From Neoechinorhynchus agilis (lineage: Eukaryota > Acanthocephala), in contig CM121343.1 in the NCBI GenBank assembly GCA_051530055.1, positions 5,518,001 to 5,582,000 on the forward strand: a stretch of 64,000 nucleotides of DNA, in the 5' to 3' direction. This document shows, piece after piece, positions 51,523 to 61,905 of this stretch (the first letter of the stretch is position 1; each line of letters starts with the position of its first letter). The notes under the pieces are model-generated. The model was given only the letters and a program-made list of their open reading frames with translations. It was not told the origin of the DNA and searched no databases. A program made the translations under genes and the position numbers.

Positions 51523-52701
51523 TCAATCATTTTTCTTTACCTCGGCCGGGGTTTCCTTTTGTTCGTGATCGCTATAACCGATAAGATCCGTCCATTCTCG
51601 TCTAACTAAAGCCAGTGCGCAGGTTGGAATAATGCAAAACGGAACAATATACAACAGAGCAGGTTGTGCGGCATTAAAGGAATGCAGAATGATCATTGTC
51701 AAAATCAGTGACAAAACATAACAAACGAAGCTCAGTCGTGAATATAATCTCTTTCCGTTTAAATGTTCATCTACCCTCATTAGTAAGGCAATGTATATTC
51801 CGGGAACTATGATGTCTCCGAGGCCAATCATCGAATATAAAAACCGATGGATCTTAGGTAATCAGAGAGAAATACCTAACCATCTAGTCCATCGATTTCT
51901 TTACCTAACGTTCTTTGGATGAAGGGAAAATGCATTGGACGTGAATATTTGTTGTGGAGCAATCAATTTAATGGGCGCTTCAAGATTTTTCGCGACGGAT
52001 ACCATGACGTTTGTTCCAAAGACCCAAAAAATGTCATAGACGAAAAGTCCGAAAAGAAGAAGTACGGCATTTTTGAACGTGTTTAATTGGACGACCTGAA
52101 TCGAAGTAATGCTCAATGCGATTCCGATGACGTTATTGGCGATCCAGTGTTTGGTTTTAGCGTAGACACCGGACACCATGGCGCTTAGAACCATTAATGC
52201 GACGTCTCTACAGTCAAACATGAATTCGAAAGTGTCGCCGGGTTCGCCATTATTTAAGATTTCCTTGAAACAAAACTCGTAAGTACGATAGGCGAGTGAT
52301 TCCGGCACATAGGCGATTATTGGTTTGATCAGATTGTAGATTGAGATGCTTCCAATGCCAAAGAAGTAAATTGATGCCACTAGGATAATGTATTCTTTCG
52401 ATAGGACAACAAACATTAAATAGACTGTGACCAAGCTGCCACTTGCTATTAGAGGGAATAAAGCGGCGTCCCGGGTACTTACCACATCGACACTTTCAGT
52501 GCCGCTTTCTTTTTGTTTGTGGTAATGCCGGACCGAGCGCAAAGCACCGAACCAAATGCACGTCAGTGCAAGGAAACCAAGAGTGGAAAAGGCTGCCAAA
52601 TCATTGATCAACTGATGCTCGCCCTGCACTCCACCGGATTCCAACGTTGCATTCATCTCAGACGAATTCATATCAATAAACACTCCGTTTTTAGATCGCA
52701 T
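51523..52701 (-). CDS. Signal peptide peptidase (HM13/SPP-type intramembrane aspartyl protease)
   Basis: SPP cleaves leftover signal peptides and other type II membrane segments inside the ER membrane. Two exons (52701-51910 and 51852-51523, intron 57 bp, starting GTTAGG) give 373 residues, close to human SPP (377). The N-terminus has N-glycosylation sites (NSS, NAT) before the first TM, as in the human protein. The catalytic pair is present: YD in LFVYDIFWVFGT (Asp about 223) and GLGD in SMIGLGDIIVPG (Asp about 278). The PAL motif is QPALLYIVP (about 328-332). The protein ends KKND, which fits a KKxx ER-retrieval signal. It is the ER form and not an SPPL2 type, since the protease-associated N-terminal domain is absent. 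A tighter donor (GTAAAG, 4 bp downstream) gives the wrong phase, so I used GTTAGG. Confidence 0.9.
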
Positions 52702-52985
52702 CGGTAAATAAACTTGGCATTAGACACGAAAGAATCATGTAAAACGATTTTACAATGGGATTTCAAGGTTTAGCATATGCATGATTTCCGGAGTATCGCA
52801 GTATGCAATTATTGTTGAAATGTCGCTTAAAACTTCGACCATGAAAGTTAAGCATTTGCTCATCGGAAGTACTTAAATGAATGTGTTTTTATATGACGGA
52901 TACCAATAATCTTGATAAAAACACAAAATTGTGCCTCTGAAATATCGAATTTAATAAATTACTTCAATTTTTCTGGCGCCATATA
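52702..52985. promoter_or_regulatory. Presumed promoter region of the SPP gene
   Basis: About 280 bp between the SPP start codon and the foldback element. It is assigned only by position; no core motif is convincing. Confidence 0.3.
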
Positions 52986-52989
52986 AAAA

Positions 52990-53515
52990 GGACATGAACA
53001 ATTCAATGTTCAAACATTCATGAAATCTCAACGGCGAATTGTTACACATTCGAGCTTTATTATTGAAATCTTTATTGCGAATTTTCATGGCCCATTGCTT
53101 GTAGGCGAACTTACATTTAAAAAACTTACAAAAAATTCTTCAGAAGGAGGCTGAGGCCTTGAAAATTTGCAATGAAGATTTCAATAATAAATATGTGGAA
53201 GTGGGGAAAATTATATATCCAAGAATCACTTTAATTGAAATATTTCTTCCGATCATGCTGGACTACTTCAGTCAATTATTGTTTGCAAGTGTATACGGCG
53301 GCAAACAATAATTGACTGAAGAAGTCCAGCGTGATTTGACGAAATATTTCAATTAAAGTGATTCTTGGATATATAATTTTTCCCCACTTCCACATACTCA
53401 TGGATTTTATCTTCAACTATTCAACAATAAAGCTCGAGTGGGAGAACAATTCGCCATTGAGAATACACATCCACTCGAAGGAACAATTGGATAGAACATT
53501 CATGAATGTTCATAA
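52990..53515. repeat. Nested foldback element
   Basis: Inner arms of about 95 bp (about 53195-53290 and 53300-53395) are inverted complements, for example ATATATCCAAGAATCACTTT against AAAGTGATTCTTGGATATAT, with a short loop. Outer arms extend to about 52995 and 53510 (ATTCGAGCTTTATTATTGAA against TTCAACAATAAAGCTCGAGT, and GTTCAAACATTCATGA against the complement of TTCATGAATGTTC). The region between outer and inner arms is less well paired. No coding capacity. Confidence 0.8.
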
Positions 53516-53604
53516 CTTCGTTTGCGATATTGCCTAGAACATTTTTTTTCGTTATAATTTTTTTATTTGTATACAATTTATCTATGCATTATTTACAACC
53601 TCTC

Positions 53605-53875
53605 CGCTCCTATTCATCGGCGCTGGCCAAAATGCTGGCCGCATTGCCCCGCTGCACCGCAATCCTTATTTTTTGGGCTAGGAACGAAGTCGATCTTGGC
53701 TCTCCAGTCGCCGCGTTTATTCGTTTCCCCAAGTCCTTCAGGAGGGTCAGTTCCGACTCTCCCAAGGTACTTTTCCACACCGAAGGGGACAAATGGTAGT
53801 TTCGGATGTTTCCGAAGGTGAAACAACAATCGTCGTAATCTATATTTCCTTTAAATGTAGATGTGATTTTCATTC
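53605..53875 (-). mobile_element. Degenerate non-LTR-type RT, 3' end
   Basis: The minus strand reads ELTLLKDLGKRINAATGEPR and KIRIAVQRGNAASILASADE, the C-terminal end of the RT family seen at 13.2 kb. A second minus frame over the same bases preserves FVPFGVEKYLG. Broken and 5'-truncated. Confidence 0.65.
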
Positions 53876-54944
53876 AAAAATGATATGGCAATGTTTTTAA
53901 ATCTTCAATACAATTATTCTGAAGTTCCTCAATGTTCTCATTCAAGAAATTCACATCTAAGTAAAAGTTGACTTTTTCGGTTTCCACTTGCGACGAACAT
54001 AAAGGCTCGCATGCAAATTTTATGTATTTCAAATTTCAGTGCATTTTTACCGTTAAAACTTTTTGAAATGCAGTTTTAGTTCCGTTCTTCATTTGAATAA
54101 TGTGATCAGTTTTCATTGGCGGTCGCTTTCTTGATACCCATTAGCCTTTCAATTTTAGCCATATAAATATAAGCTTCTAGAAATTATTACATTCTTACAA
54201 GTCATTTTTGCAACTTATAAAAGTACCGATCCTCCATTGCTTAGATGATGCATCCAGCAGCGGCCAACCATTTTGAAACCTTAGTTAAAAATTCTGCGGT
54301 GCTTTTGTATTCTTAGGTAAAATTGTGACCTTAATTATTATTTTTCTCTAAACATTTCACAACGCCTTATTGTGACTATTTAATTGATACCGGACACTTA
54401 CTATTTAATCCACGGAATGAATTCGCTTCTAAACATTAAATCCGGTTTAATCAGTTACATTGGTTAAGCGGTTTTAAAATAGTTTTGTGAAATTGTAGAA
54501 AATATTGTCAAAAATTCAAATGTTAAGTGGATCAAACGCATTTTTGCTCAAACGACATTTGACGGGTTGAAGTTTATTACGAGTTATTCTATGAAATATC
54601 TTTAAAGTCATCAATACCCTATGTCACATGGACTACGGACCGAAAATAAGTGGTGTCGATCAATAAAGACAAATTGTAATTTACTTAGTAAGCATGATAA
54701 GAAAGTTCCTAAATTCGCGGTTTCTGAGAAACTTTGAATTTTTCATTTTAGTCTAAAGATAACAAGAGAATCAGAAATTTCTTACAGTATCACAACAGCG
54801 ATGACTTTCAGCGATTGCGATTTTGTTTCTATTAATTTCAGCCAATATCACATAAGCACCAATGTTCCTTAATTTTGTGAACATTATGGAGCTTTTTTCC
54901 TTTAACAAAAAGTATTTATAAACATCCACGCCACCGCCCTTCTG
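53876..54944. other. AT-rich intergenic region
   Basis: About 1.1 kb with no recognised feature. Confidence 0.5.
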
Positions 54945-55430
54945 GATCACTCAGCTGCCATCCTGGTGTAACGGTCGAAAGGACCGATCCAACGTTCCCT
55001 CGTTGGGAGGAGGGATGCTCCTGATCGTGGATCGCTAGTGATTCGTCTCAATTTCTTAGACAGCTGATTTACCAGGTCCTGCTCCGCGGTACCAAACGAC
55101 CCGAGTGTTTCGACGCTAAAGGGAACAAAATAATGATTTCGACTCAGGTTCCTGTATTTTGTCCTTTTGTGGTCCTCAGCGGCGGTTGCTGCTGCCCCTG
55201 GTTTAATGGTGGCAAATTTGATGTTGTTGGTCGCTAACATTTACCTCCTTTCGCCACGGAAATACTGTAACACCGTCCGGTCCACGGCCATTGAGTCGGC
55301 AAAGATTGCTCGGCTCTAGGATGTTGGGTGCATTCACAGTATTCAGGACACGACACCTCGAGTCTGATTGCCGACAAACGAGACCATGGCGTCCCGATGG
55401 TTCCACTGTCGCTCAAGAATTTCACGGAAG
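54945..55430 (-). mobile_element. Degenerate non-LTR-type RT, 3' end, longer copy
   Basis: The minus strand holds NGRGPDGVTVFPWRK, then MLATNNIKFATIKPGAAATA, HYFVPFSVETLGSFG and a final RT tail. The order is the same as in the family consensus (PDG..L.PW, then a D.. variable stretch, then FVP..VETLG). It is the longest of the C-terminal fossils here and still broken. Confidence 0.65.
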
Positions 55431-56004
55431 CGAATCAATGGTTAGAGAGCAAGTGATATTTTTGTGATCTACAGTTATCGAATGATGGATATGAGGCAAC
55501 ATTGGTGACATCGATATACGACGTAGGTTGGCAGGCTTCATACAGGGAATCTTTATCGTAAAGATTCCACAGGCGCAGAATGCTATTCAGCGATGATTAC
55601 CGGTTTGTATAAGAATACCAAGCTAAAGAGTAGTCACAAGTTGCAGAAATTCCGAAGCCTTCATGCTTCTTAATGTGCGTATGGTGAGTATTGATAAGTA
55701 GCTCTTCGAACACCAAGAATATCACTGTGATAAAATCGACATTCCGTTTGTAAGTCGTGTGAAATCGCCGATACGTGCTTTGAGGAACAGGAGGAACCCA
55801 ACTGCTCTTCAGATTTCCGAATAATATTGTTCACATTTACTTTTAATACCTTCAGAATAGCTTTAGAAAAACAATGGTTCCTGCAGCTAAGTCTATACTA
55901 AGGAACACCTTTTTTAAACACCGTAATTAAGGAGTTTAAAAAATAGAAAGCTGAAATAAATTCATACATTATCAGTGGCTCTAAATATCCCTTTTTATTT
56001 TAGC
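55431..56004. other. Intergenic region
   Basis: About 570 bp with nothing recognised. Confidence 0.4.
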
Positions 56005-56852
56005 TTCGTGGTCAAAAAGTCTAGGCTGTTAAATTTGTTAAACTTTCATGGCATATATTTGTTAACAGCGTTATTATTTGGGTCGCCTGTGAACGCCAGA
56101 GAGGGATCGTTAAAGAAGAATGTATATTTCAACTGATTGAATCAGTCATTGTCAATTCTATCTAAAAATTGGCACGTATTTGTCAAAAAAAACACAAACC
56201 AAATAATTGTGTTCGTTTTGACTCGCCGGAACCCGGGATCAGCGGAAACCCCGTAGGCTGCCTCCCTGGGTACATTTAGTCCAACTCAAAGGGTGATTGG
56301 AGGGAAACTCTTCCATTGTTCCCTATTCCCTCGTGTTGACCATCTCAATATGCGTATATCGAATCTTTTTTATAAGTCGAGGCCTTGGAGGATAAAGATG
56401 TTCCTCCGTCCCCATTGGAACTTTCATAAATTTTTAAGGTGTTAACAAATTGAGGATTTCAAAATTCGGGTCGTCAGATAGGTCGCTTGTGAACGCCAGA
56501 GAGGGATCGTTAAAGAAGAATGTATATTTCAACTGATTGAATCAGTCATTGTCAATTCTATCTAAAAATTGGCACGTATTTGTCAAAAACAAGCAGACTA
56601 CGGGGTTTCCGTCGATCCTGTGTTCCGGTGAGTCAAAACGAAAACAATTATTTGGTTTGTGTTTTTTTTTTGACAAATACGTGCCAATTTTTAGATAGAA
56701 TTGATAATGACTGATTCAATCGGTTAAAATATACATTCTTCTTTAATGGTCCCTCTCGGGTGTTCACAAGCGACCCAAATAATAATGCTGTTAAAAAATA
56801 TATGCCATAAAAGTTTAACAAATTTAACAGCCTAGACGTTTTGACCATGAAG
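56005..56852. repeat. Dispersed foldback element, full copy
   Basis: Terminal inverted repeats of about 240-255 bp: left from GTCAAAAAGTCTAGGCTGTT (56011), right ending near CAGCCTAGACGTTTTGACC (56848). The arms include GGTCGCCTGTGAACGCCAGA and GACTCGCCGGAACCCGGGAT. Between them lies about 330 bp, including a second direct copy of a subterminal block (56480-56590). Parts of the same element recur at 9602-10172. No transposase frame. Confidence 0.8.
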
Positions 56853-57078
56853 CGTTGTTAAAAATTCTGTGATTCTTGGTCCGACGGTTTCGATATTTTA
56901 AAACTTCATCGAATAATTAAATTATACCGGACTTAAAATAATGGTGTAAGTGGACATTTCAAAGTCAAATAGATTTTTGTATTCGACAATCCCGAGATCG
57001 ATACGAATTTTTATTCTGTTTCTAAGGTTCTTTTATAAAGTGCAAAACAAATCTTCGAGTACAAACTACATGATCTTT

Positions 57079-58488
57079 TCATCTAGGTAAGGCAAAATGT
57101 GTAAGTCCACTGATGATGATGTTTATCATAAACGTAAGTCCGGCAAGATAACTCAATATTTGTCCAACTCGATTTATACGTCTCTGGTCGTATCTTTGTT
57201 TTAAGTCCAAGTGAAGAAGATATGTGAGCAGTCCAACGCCAACGACCGAAAGTGCAATCGAAACAGTGATAAATGCAAGCGATATTTCTGGTATGTAGCT
57301 GATTTCAATTTTGGGGTATTTCTGTTCTTTATTCGCAAAGTTACCACGAACATTACCGTTTGAAGCGCCAATAAGCTCCTCCATTGAAGATTTTGCTGAC
57401 GCCTTTGTACTAGCCATAATTTTGCCGATTTGCATTCCATTTTGAACAACTACAAGAAGTGTCGCTAGTAAGAAAATCAACATGAACCGTTTGATGAATT
57501 GACTGATATTAATGTATTCTTCATCGAAATACTAAATGGATTGAAATGATAATTAGGAAGACGTTGAAATTGGCATTTACCGTTTTAAAATCTTGGTTTA
57601 CATCCATCACCTGTCGATGTTTTAAATCGGACATTCTGAAATACTTCTTAGCTCTCGTTTTTCGTTGTTGTTGTCCAAATGAGCACATAACGCCTTTTCG
57701 TGACGAAGGTTCATTGACAGAACCGTTGGAATATAGCGGTTTTTCAGCTCCGGAAATCGCAGTGTTTGAATGTCGTTGAGCTTTGGACTGAATATCTATT
57801 TCATAGGCACGAAATGCAACTGGCAGGTCTGCTCCATTGTTCGTCTCGGCATAATGAATGGGCGGTGCTGAAGGGAGTAAAACATCATCTGACGACGATG
57901 ATCCTTGACTGAATGTTCTACTCAAGCGATTGTTATTGACCGATGTTATCGTTGAGCTGAATTGTCTGTTCATCTTAATAGGATCGAGGAACATCAGCCG
58001 GGACGACGATCTAGAAGTAAGTGCATTCAAGAAGAGTCGTGGCTAATCTATCAATCATGCAAGTTAACACTACTAGACAGATATTGTGTATATTCATCGA
58101 TCGTCATGCACGTACACACACACACAAATTGGCGTTGCGCCATACAGTTTTATGGTCATCATATTTTTTTAGGAGTCTTCGAATATGAGGTTTTCGGCGT
58201 TACGATAACCCAAATCAAAAAATTAATAATTAAAAGCCAAGGGAATTGTATTTAATATGTTTGTTTATGTATCACTAACCGGTCGATGAACGAAGCGGAT
58301 GAACCGAGCAGAAGAGGAGGGCATTCGGGATCTTGAGTACCAGGTAAATGATGATGATCGGTCTTTGGTAGACCATTTTTATATACGAGAGCTTTCTCTC
58401 CTGAGAAGTCGGCAGTAGGTATAAAAACGGTGCAATTTACACATAGATTTGTTGGTACTGACAGCGAGACTTCTGAGGAGAGGCACAA
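57079..58488 (-). CDS. Ninjurin-family membrane protein, long N-terminal extension
   Basis: Ninjurins are small plasma-membrane proteins; NINJ1 oligomerises to rupture membranes in dying cells, and fly ninjurins act in adhesion and stress. Exons 58010-57581 and 57531-57079 (49-bp intron) join in phase; an earlier exon ends at 58280 (GACCG|GTTAGT) and continues upstream without a clear start, so 58488 is only the frame's edge. The last exon has the family layout: an amphipathic helix region (IFLLATLLVVVQNGMQIGKI), a linker, TM (LAFITVSIALSVVGVGLLTYLL) with the following LDLKQRYDQRRINRV, and TM (LSYLAGLTFMINIIISGLTH). The TM-LDL-DQRR-TM pattern is diagnostic. About 220 residues precede it, Ser/Asn-rich and probably cytoplasmic or disordered, far longer than vertebrate ninjurins (about 150 residues total). 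Confidence 0.75.
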
Positions 58489-58690
58489 ACTCCGTTATTA
58501 ATTGGTTTTCTAAATGTACTCCTTCTTTATTCTGAGCACGAATTTCTAGGTTTGCGCTGTGTGTGTGTGTGGAATAAATCAGTTTGCGAAACCACAACCA
58601 CATTAGTGTGATATAATAGATAACCCGCTTCCTGCTGTAGACCTGCTTACGGGCCACAATTCTCATCAGGCTGTTGACGTAAACTAAACA

Positions 58691-58799
58691 ATGGCTGCTG
58701 CGCCTGATGGCAAACAACTAAGACATACAACAAATCAGCTTGACGAGTTGTACCAGCGCTACGAATTCCCGGCCTTCGGAACAATGCAGACGCTTGAGA
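58691..58799 (+). CDS. Possible first exon of a divergent gene (weak)
   Basis: ATG 58691 reads MAAAPDGKQLRHTTNQLDEL and then YQRYEFPAFGTMQTLE, ending at a donor-like GAT|GTGAGC. The composition is convincingly protein-like and it points away from the ninjurin gene. No second exon could be joined between here and the 59.3-kb array, and I recognise no family. Confidence 0.3.
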
Positions 58800-59274
58800 T
58801 GTGAGCACGGGGAGAAATAAAGACGTGACTGATTGTGATTAGCGAGAAATAGGCCCCGTAACATGCGGATAAAATCACATTTTCGGCTGTCAAATGGAGA
58901 AGAAAATGGCCTATTTATGATATTGATTCAATGGACCAACAGAACGCTTCTGATCCATCTACTCATGAGCATAATTTGATGTTCGAAAGACCTACAGTCC
59001 CCGTTAAAGTTCATCAAAGAAACGAACACAATTACCTGGATTTTAAAGCAAAACGCTAAATTCACAAGTGAGAAACGCCTAAATATCTAATAAGAAATAT
59101 ACTCACTAGGGCAGGTTATTAAACATCGAAATTACTCAGTTATCGTTCAGATAATTTTGGTTTTGTTTACGAAACAAATAAAGAAATAGTCGTAGCCGCA
59201 AAGCATGATTATCTCAAACACTTTGCCTTGCATTTGAATGTATAGACTCATGGAGTAATGATTCAGGTTTCGCT
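58800..59274. other. Intergenic region before the 129-bp array
   Basis: About 470 bp, AT-rich, with nothing further recognised. Confidence 0.35.
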
Positions 59275-61905
59275 GCTCACTCGAAAATCTTTGATTCCAT
59301 TTCATATTGCAAATATATAAATCGGAAATTTATCGAAGATCCATGTCTCCTGAGTCAAAGGCAAGAATTGATATCCCTCTTTAGCATTGATCCACAATTG
59401 GCTCCTGATTCGACAATCTTTGATTCCATTTCATATTACAAACATATAAATTGGAAATTTATCGAAGATCCATGTCTCGTCAGTCGAAGGCAAGAATTGA
59501 TATCCCTCTTTAGCATTGATCCACAATTGGCTCCTGATTCGACAATCTTTGATTCCATTTAATATTACAAGCATATAAATCGGAAATTTATCGAAGATCC
59601 ATGTATCTTAAGTCGAAGTTAAGAATTGGTATCCCTCTTTAGCATTGATCCACAATTGGCTCCTGATTCGACAATCTTTGATTCCATTTCATATTACAAG
59701 CATATAAATCGGAAATTTATCGAAGATCCATGTCTCGTGAGTCAAAGGCAAGAATTGATATCCCTCTTTAACATTGATCCACAATTGGCTGCTGATTCGA
59801 CAATCTTTGATTCCATTTCATATTACAAACATATAAATTGGAAATTTATCGAAGATCCATGTCTCGTGAGTCAAAGGCAAGAATTGATATCCCTCTTTAA
59901 CATTGACCCACAATTGGCTCCTGATTCAACAATCTTTGATTCCATTTCATATTACAAACATATAAATTGGAAATTTATCGAAGATCCATGTATCTTAAGT
60001 CGAAGTTAAGAATTGATATCCCTCTTTAGCATTGATCCACAATTGGCTCCTGATTCGACAATCTTTGATTCCATTTCATATTACAAGCATATAAATCGGA
60101 AATTTATCGAAGATCCATGTCTCGTGAGTCAAAGGCAAGAATTGATATCCCTCTTTAACATTGATCCACAATTGGCTGCTCACTGGACAATCTTTGATCC
60201 GTTTCATATTACAAACATATAACTTGGAAATTTATCGAAGATCCATGTCTCGTGAGTCAAAGGCAAGAATTGATATCCCTCTTTAACATTGACCCACAAT
60301 TGGCTCCTGATTCAACAATCTTTGATTCCATTTCATATTACAAACATATAAATTGGAAATTTATCGAAGATCCATGTATCTTAAGTCGAAGTTAAGAATT
60401 GGTATCCCTCTTTAGCATTGATCCACAATTGGCTCCTGATTCGACAATCTTTGATTCCATTTCATATTACAAGCATATAAATCGGAAATTTATCGAAGAT
60501 CCATGTCTCGTGAGTCAAAGGCAAGAATTGATATCCCTCTTTAACATTGATCCACAATTGGCTGCTCACTGGACAATCTTTGATTCCGTTTCATATTACA
60601 AACATATAACTTGGAAATTTATCGAAGATCCATGTCTCGTGAGTCAAAGGCAAGAATTGATATCCCTCTTTAACATTGACCCACAATTGGCTCCTGATTC
60701 AACAATCTTTGATTCCATTTCATATTACAAACATATAAATTGGAAATTTATCGAAGATCCATGTATCTTAAGTCGAAGTTAAGAATTGGTATCCCTCTTT
60801 AGCATTGATCCACAATTGGCTCCTGATTCGACAATCTTTGATTCCATTTCATATTACAAGCATATAAATCGGAAATTTATCGAAGATCCATGTCTCGTGA
60901 GTCAAAGGCAAGAATTGATATCCCTCTTTAACATTGATCCACAATTGGCTGCTCACTGGACAATCTTTGATTCCGTTTCATATTACAAACATATAACTTG
61001 GAAATTTATCGAAGATCCATGTCTCGTGAGTCAAAGCAAGAATTGATATCCCTCTTTAACATTGACCCACAATTGGCTCCTGATTCAACAATCTTTGATT
61101 CCATTTCATATTACAAACATATAAATTGGAAATTTATCGAAGATCCATGTATCTTAAGTCGAAGGCAAGAATTGATATCCCTCTTTAGCATTGATCCACA
61201 ATTGGCTCCTGATTCGACAATCTTTGATTCCATTTCATATTACAAGCATATAAATCGGAAATTTATCGAAGATCCATGTCTCGTGAGTCAAAGGCAAGAA
61301 TTGATATCCCTCTTTAACATTGATCCACAATTGGCTGCTCACTGGACAATCTTTGATTCCGTTTCATATTACAAACATATAACTTGGAAATTTATCGAAG
61401 ATCCATGTCTCGTATCAAGCAAGAATTGATATCCTCTTACATGAATCCATGTCTCGTGAGTCAAAGGCAAGAATTGATATCCCTCTTTAACATTGACCCA
61501 CAATTGGCTCCTGATTCGACAATCTTTGATTCCATTTCATATTACAAACATATAAATCGGAAATTTATCGAAGATCCATGTATCTTAAGTCGAAGTTAAG
61601 AATTGATATCCCTCTTTAGCATTGATCCACAATTGGCTCCTGATTCGACAATCTTTGATTCCATTTCATATTACAAGCATATAAATCGGAAATTTATCGA
61701 AGATCCATGTCTCGTGAGTCAAAGGCAAGAATTGATATCCCTCTTTAACATTGACCCACAATTGGCTCCTGATTCAACAATCTTTGATTCCATTTCATAT
61801 TACAAACATATAAATTGGAAATTTATCGAAGATCCATGTATCTTAAGTCGAAGTTAAGAATTGGTATCCCTTTTTAACATTGATCAGGAATTGGCCACTG
61901 AACAG
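59275..61905 (+). repeat. 129-bp (43-codon) tandem repeat, about 20 copies, trimer higher-order structure
   Basis: Each unit encodes, in one plus frame, SIDPQLAPDSTIFDSISYY, KHIN, KFIEDPCLVSQRQ, ELISLF. Unit length is 129 bp, so the frame is kept through the array. Groups of three units repeat with a 387-bp period (for example 59626, 60013, 60399, 60786). In each trimer one unit carries CTTAAGTCGAAGTTAAG, which puts a stop in the frame, so the longest open runs are about 127 codons. Changes among units are mixed: P/A, S/N, R/W, DS/HW and several silent ones. Near 61405-61440 a unit is scrambled. No start context or splice partner is seen, so I annotate it as a repeat, not a gene. Confidence 0.9.

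Noticed and set aside
53506-53821. Plus-strand frames around 53.5-53.8 kb
   Set aside because: They are antisense to a recognisable RT C-terminus on the minus strand.
58379-58717. 112-codon minus-strand frame upstream of ninjurin
   Set aside because: The alternative frame over the same bases ends in a donor that joins the ninjurin exon in phase; this one does not.
59368-61857. Several 60-143-codon plus-strand frames taken as genes
   Set aside because: They are pieces of the 129-bp tandem repeat cut by a stop copied with each trimer. Kept only as a repeat and a finding.
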